In this document: in pieces, positions 60,036-64,000 of the stretch
How the letters are laid out: each line of letters opens with the position of its first letter
Position numbering within the stretch: the first letter of the stretch is position 1
NCBI GenBank assembly: GCA_012523405.1
Contig: JAAYIN010000126.1
Coordinates: 1-64,000, forward strand
DNA from: Clostridiales bacterium
GTDB taxonomy: Bacteria; Bacillota; Clostridia; Christensenellales; Aristaeellaceae
Length of the DNA: 64,000 bases
Direction: 5' to 3'
Translations under genes and position numbers: made by a program
Notes under the pieces: generated by a model
Told to the model about the DNA's origin: nothing
Database searches by the model: none
What the model saw: the letters and a program-made list of their open reading frames with translations, nothing else

Positions 60036-63000
60036 TGAAGAAAACGCGCGCATTTATCTGTGTTTTACTTATTCTTTGTTGTATGATGCCCACCTTGGGT
60101 TTAGCTCAAGCAACGAGTAATCTGATCACCAATAGTAGCTTTGAGCTTCTTGATGCGGACAATCAGCCGATTGACTGGTCGATCTCTGCTTATCGCACAC
60201 AAGTTGGTTATTCCAGACTTGTGATCACGGATGAAAAAGCACATAGCGGCAGCTACTCAGCGCTGATTGAAAACGCTACTTTAAACGATGCGCGTTTCAC
60301 CTATACCGCCTCTGTTCAGCCTTCCTCTCTTTATCGTCTGTCGGGATATGTTCTGGTGGAGAAAATGGAAGAGGACGGAAAAGGCGCGAATTTTGGCATT
60401 GAGAATGTCTATACTTCATCAATCGGCTTGTTTGATACCGCTGGCGAGTGGCAGTATGTTGAATACTACGGAGAAACGTCCGAGGATCAAACAACGGTTA
60501 CGTTTGGCGCACGCGTAGGCGGTTACAGCGCTGAAAGCGAAGGCAAAGCCTACTTTGACGATATTGCACTTGAAAAAGTAGATGCTGTTCCCGATGGCGT
60601 GATTGCTAGCCTTTGGTATAAAATTGCTAGCAGCAATGCAGCGGCGGCGGTTGCTGACACTGATGAAGATACAGCGCAAAAAAGCACAGCGCTCTTTATC
60701 CTCTGCGGCTTGCTGTTTGCTGCGGCGTTTCTAATTGCAAGGCCGATGCTGGAGAAAAAAAATTGCAAGCATGCAACCATTATCTTTGGTGCGTTGATGT
60801 TTGCGGCACTGGTGCTTCGGTTTGTGATTGCATGCACCGTGAAGGGCTATGAGGTGGATATCAACTGTTTCCACTCTTGGAGCTTGCGCATGGCAAACGA
60901 AGGTCCGATAGGCTTTTATTCGCCTGATGCTTTCTGCGACTATCCACCGGGTTATATGCTAATGCTCTGGCCAATTGGCATGATCATTCGTGCGCTAAAT
61001 CCAATTGCCGACCCTGCACTGTATGCACTGGTGAAATTTTACCCGATTATTTGCGATATCACATGTGCAGTCGTGATTTATGCTTATGCTAAAAAACATA
61101 TCAGCAATACAGCTGCAATGCTGCTTGCTGCGCTCTTTGCATTGAATCCTGCAGCACTTGTTAATGGCGCTGCTTGGAGTCAGGTGGATTCAGTGCTTGC
61201 GCTGTTTATGATATTGATTGTGATTTTTGCAATGGATCGCAAATGGCATATCGCAATTCCACTTTTCTTTGTGGCTATTTTGATGAAGCCGCAAGCACTG
61301 CTGTTTGCTCCAATGGCATGCGTATGGCTTGCCAAATGCCTGATAGACGAAAAAGAAAAAAATTGTCGAATCAAGCAATATAAGCAACTTGCGATTGGAT
61401 TTGGTGTTGGAATTGCAGCAGCGCTCGCAATTATCATTCCTTTTGCCATCAAGCAGGAAAACCCATTTACATGGATATTTAAACTATATGGCGAAACGCT
61501 CTCATCCTATAGCAAAGCAACGCTTAATACCGCGAACTTATATTACTTGCTAGCGGCTAATTGGGTGGATGTGACGGAAGCTGTCGGCTGGGGCGTGCCG
61601 CTTGCCACAGCGATCGTCATGGCATCGCTGGGTGCTTGGCAACTGCATAGCATTGACCTTAAGCAAAAGCCGCTTGATTGGAAGAATAAGGCGTTTTGCA
61701 TTGGCGCACTCTCATTTGTTATGATGGCTGTGCAGCTTGTGTTTATGTGCACATCGGTTACCTATGAGGTCTACGGATATACAATGATGGCATTTGTTTA
61801 TCTGTTTGCTGCAATATGTCTTCTATTTGACCCAAAAACAGGCAACTTGCCCTTCTATTTGACGCTGGTTCTGATCGGCATCTATGTGCTTGGCATTAAG
61901 GTGCATGAGCGTTATCTGTTTGCGGCATTGCCGTTATTGCTGATTGGCTATGTGCATTCAAAAGATAGGCGTATGCTATGGCTGTTTACTTGGCTTTCGA
62001 TAACAACGTTTATCAACACGGCGATTGTGCTTGATAATTCGATTCTATATGGTTCTTCGTATGGTCATCTCAATGACGATACGCTTGCGGTCAACTCCAT
62101 CCTTGGCGTGTCTAATATGCTGCTATGCCTATATGCTGGCTGGATTGCATTGACAGGCGCAGCCGCGGCTCAAGTGCAAGTTAGCAAACATGAGGAAGGC
62201 GAAAAGGAATCGACGCATAGAATGCCGTCATCCTATCAGCAGATGCTCCTGCAACCAAAAGACGCGCGCATGCATCTAAGGTTCAAGGACTATGCCATCA
62301 TGGGCGTTGTTTCGGTACTGTATGCTGTGCTGGCATTTAGCAATCTGGGCAGTACAGTCGCTCCGCAGGATGGCTGGATTTCCACGTCGTCTGATGAACA
62401 AGTGGTTTTTGAGCTTGACGATGTACATAGCTTTAACTTCATGTATTATGCGGGCGTGAGTCATCGAGATTTCACGGTGTCAGTCAGTGAAGACGGGCAG
62501 ACATGGTCAAATGAGTATCAGTGTGAAATGAGGCAAGGTCTCTGCTATCGCTGGCTGTATTTGGTAGAGTCTGAGAGCATAGATGGCAAAACGGAATATG
62601 CGGATGCCTATGATCACACGGTGCTTTGGCTCACCGGCAAGTATTTGCGAATCAACGCAACAAGCCCGGGCCTTAATCTGTTTGAAATTGTGGTAACGGA
62701 TGAAGAGGGTCAGCAGCTGCCGCTTACACTGGCGGATCATAGCGGTACGAACCCCGATATGGCGGAATCCCTCGCATCCCCAGAAAACCTCATTAACGAA
62801 CAAGATACCTACACCGGCAAACCCAGCTGGTATAATGGAACGTACTTTGATGAAATCTATCATGCGCGTACAGCATATGAGCACCTGCATGGCGAGATTC
62901 CCTATGAAACGACCCATCCGCCGCTTGGCAAGCTGATGATGTCGGCTGGAATCGCTATCTTTGGCATGACGCCTTTCGGATGGCGTTTTGCAGGCGCGCT

Positions 63001-64000
63001 GGTTGGCGTGCTGATGCTTCCTGCATTGTATCTTTTTGCAATGCAGCTCACAAAGAGGCGAGATATCGCTACGGTTTCCATGCTCGCATTAACGTTTGAT
63101 TTGATGCATTTTACGCAGACCAGAATCGCAACGATAGATTCATTCCCCGTGCTCTTTATCCTTTTGAGCTACTTGTGCATGGCGCGTTATTTGCAGACGG
63201 ATGTATTTGCGATTTCTGGGGGCAATAGCCCGCAACTCATCAACAAGGCATTCAAGCGCAGCCTGATTCCGCTGGCATTGAGCGGTTTATTCATGGGCAT
63301 ATCGATTGCATGCAAGTGGATCGGTATCTATTCAGCGCTAGGACTTGCGGCATTGTTCTTCATCGGAATCTATCGTCAATATCGCGTGAGCAATGTGGCT
63401 TGCGGTATGGATGTGAGCGACGATACGCCGCATGATGACGCTGAGATCAAACGAATCAAGGGCGCTCAGGAATATACCCTTAAGCGAATCCTCATCACAT
63501 GCGGATGCTGCGTGATCTTCTTCATATTGGTTCCATGTGTGATCTACTATCTGAGCTATATTCCTTATTTGCTGCCATCCGGAAAAGCGACGATTGGTCG
63601 CGTGATTGATGCACAAATCAGCATGCTTGATTATCATAGTACGCCTGGGCTTGGCATGGATCATCCATATCAGTCTCCGTGGTGGCAATGGCCGCTGATT
63701 CTCAAACCGATGTGGTTTAATCGAGATACGTTTGAACCTGCTGGATATGCTTCGACAATATTCTGTATGGGCAATCCTTGGATTTTCTATATTGGCGCAG
63801 CATGCATGGTTGCTGTCATTACGCTCTTTATTTGCAAGTATATTCGGTTCAGGCATAGCCTGGCACTTCGCGAGACGGATGGCGACTTAACGTTGCTCAT
63901 CATCGTCATTGGTTTTATGGCGCAGTACTTGCCATGGGTGCTCGTACCTCGGAGCATGTATATTTATCACTACTTCGCAAGCGTGCCATTCATTATCCTA
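60035..64000 (+). CDS. Giant membrane glycosyltransferase fusion: CBM-like, GT87-like and PMT domains (3' partial)
   Basis: I translated frame 2 from ATG 60035 to the window end and met no stop: at least 1322 codons, continuing beyond. Residues 1-24 are a signal peptide (FICVLLILCCMMPTLGLAQ). Residues 27-190 form a galactose-binding-like carbohydrate module (LITNSSFELLDADNQPIDWS to YFDDIALEKVD). From about 225 a polytopic GT-C domain begins, with Asp275 in EVDINCFHSW and YPPGY at 303-307, resembling GT87/PIG-M mannosyltransferases. About 780-895 is a discoidin-like beta domain. From about 930 a PMT-family O-mannosyltransferase starts: TYFDEIYHARTAYE (Asp-Glu 939-940), THPPLGK (961-967) and TRIATIDSFPV. 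Two GT-C enzymes in one chain suggest lipid-linked sugar handling coupled to glycosylation of exported protein. Start codon overlaps the rnhB stop. Confidence 0.87.
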   Translation, partial: MKKTRAFICVLLILCCMMPTLGLAQATSNLITNSSFELLDADNQPIDWSISAYRTQVGYSRLVITDEKAHSGSYSALIENATLNDARFTYTASVQPSSLYRLSGYVLVEKMEEDGKGANFGIENVYTSSIGLFDTAGEWQYVEYYGETSEDQTTVTFGARVGGYSAESEGKAYFDDIALEKVDAVPDGVIASLWYKIASSNAAAAVADTDEDTAQKSTALFILCGLLFAAAFLIARPMLEKKNCKHATIIFGALMFAALVLRFVIACTVKGYEVDINCFHSWSLRMANEGPIGFYSPDAFCDYPPGYMLMLWPIGMIIRALNPIADPALYALVKFYPIICDITCAVVIYAYAKKHISNTAAMLLAALFALNPAALVNGAAWSQVDSVLALFMILIVIFAMDRKWHIAIPLFFVAILMKPQALLFAPMACVWLAKCLIDEKEKNCRIKQYKQLAIGFGVGIAAALAIIIPFAIKQENPFTWIFKLYGETLSSYSKATLNTANLYYLLAANWVDVTEAVGWGVPLATAIVMASLGAWQLHSIDLKQKPLDWKNKAFCIGALSFVMMAVQLVFMCTSVTYEVYGYTMMAFVYLFAAICLLFDPKTGNLPFYLTLVLIGIYVLGIKVHERYLFAALPLLLIGYVHSKDRRMLWLFTWLSITTFINTAIVLDNSILYGSSYGHLNDDTLAVNSILGVSNMLLCLYAGWIALTGAAAAQVQVSKHEEGEKESTHRMPSSYQQMLLQPKDARMHLRFKDYAIMGVVSVLYAVLAFSNLGSTVAPQDGWISTSSDEQVVFELDDVHSFNFMYYAGVSHRDFTVSVSEDGQTWSNEYQCEMRQGLCYRWLYLVESESIDGKTEYADAYDHTVLWLTGKYLRINATSPGLNLFEIVVTDEEGQQLPLTLADHSGTNPDMAESLASPENLINEQDTYTGKPSWYNGTYFDEIYHARTAYEHLHGEIPYETTHPPLGKLMMSAGIAIFGMTPFGWRFAGALVGVLMLPALYLFAMQLTKRRDIATVSMLALTFDLMHFTQTRIATIDSFPVLFILLSYLCMARYLQTDVFAISGGNSPQLINKAFKRSLIPLALSGLFMGISIACKWIGIYSALGLAALFFIGIYRQYRVSNVACGMDVSDDTPHDDAEIKRIKGAQEYTLKRILITCGCCVIFFILVPCVIYYLSYIPYLLPSGKATIGRVIDAQISMLDYHSTPGLGMDHPYQSPWWQWPLILKPMWFNRDTFEPAGYASTIFCMGNPWIFYIGAACMVAVITLFICKYIRFRHSLALRETDGDLTLLIIVIGFMAQYLPWVLVPRSMYIYHYFASVPFIIL

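Noticed and set aside
1-64000. CRISPR array, tRNA, rRNA, insertion sequence or prophage
   Set aside because: No spaced direct repeats, no cloverleaf or rRNA sequence, no transposase, integrase or phage structural gene was found; the only tandem repeats (3-311 and the SH3b region) are coding.

Overview
The window reads as one continuous piece of chromosome from an anaerobic, endospore-forming member of the Clostridia (Bacillota). The evidence is the sporulation genes (spoVM, spoVAC-AD-AE, a SpoIVFA/SpoIVFB-like pair, a SpoIID-type protein, a SpoVB-like flippase), the ctsR-mcsA-mcsB-clpC heat-shock operon, a PASTA kinase with its PP2C phosphatase, the TIGR03960/TIGR03936 radical-SAM pair next to RNase G, and an NAD-linked multi-subunit [FeFe] hydrogenase. 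An order such as Christensenellales is possible but cannot be fixed by eye. I see no rRNA, tRNA, insertion sequence, phage or CRISPR array. Gene density is high and many neighbours overlap by 4-13 bases.

Layout. 1-8.9 kb (+): rsmB (5' end outside the window, with a 15-residue tandem repeat tail), rlmN, prpC, prkC, rsgA, rpe, a 30-codon gene and a DEAD-box helicase with a long disordered tail: a translation/ribosome-assembly and cell-wall-signalling block. 8.9-15.7 kb: MATE transporter, a small membrane gene plus spoVM, the convergent spoVAC-AD-AE operon, mntP, a zinc-ribbon protein, a lipoprotein, an RluF-like pseudouridine synthase and an FNT-like channel. 15.9-23.3 kb (-): clpC, mcsB, mcsA, ctsR with a recognisable CtsR operator, then hflK-hflC and a DUF2238-like membrane protein. 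23.5-36 kb (+): a long housekeeping run of two radical-SAM-family genes, rng, miaB, ylbF, mutS, mutL, miaA and ynbB, ending at a terminator. 36-45.5 kb: spoIVFA/spoIVFB-like pair, a giant SpoIID-SH3 protein, trmN6, flippase, comEB and a DUF6062-like gene.

45.6-58.1 kb is the most cohesive functional region. A promoter at 45528-45556 opens an operon of a SPOR-domain protein, two DRTGG proteins, a GHKL ATPase, a hydrogenase-like iron-sulfur protein that lacks residues needed for a full H-cluster, and a PHP phosphoesterase. Further on lies the hydrogenase operon (NuoE-like, a second GHKL ATPase, a thioredoxin-like [2Fe-2S] protein, NuoF-like, HydA). Between the two sits a cobalamin-riboswitch-controlled btuFCD transporter. 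I read the DRTGG/ATPase/Fe-S/PHP genes as a sensing and control module for the hydrogenase; that is inference.

58.4-64 kb: rbgA, rnhB and a very long open frame (60035 to the window end, at least 1322 codons) that joins a secreted carbohydrate-binding-like domain, a GT87/PIG-M-like membrane glycosyltransferase, a discoidin-like domain and a protein O-mannosyltransferase (PMT) domain. It has no stop inside the window.

Starts were chosen from Shine-Dalgarno spacing and family length. No alignment or search was run, so family names rest on motifs recognised by eye.
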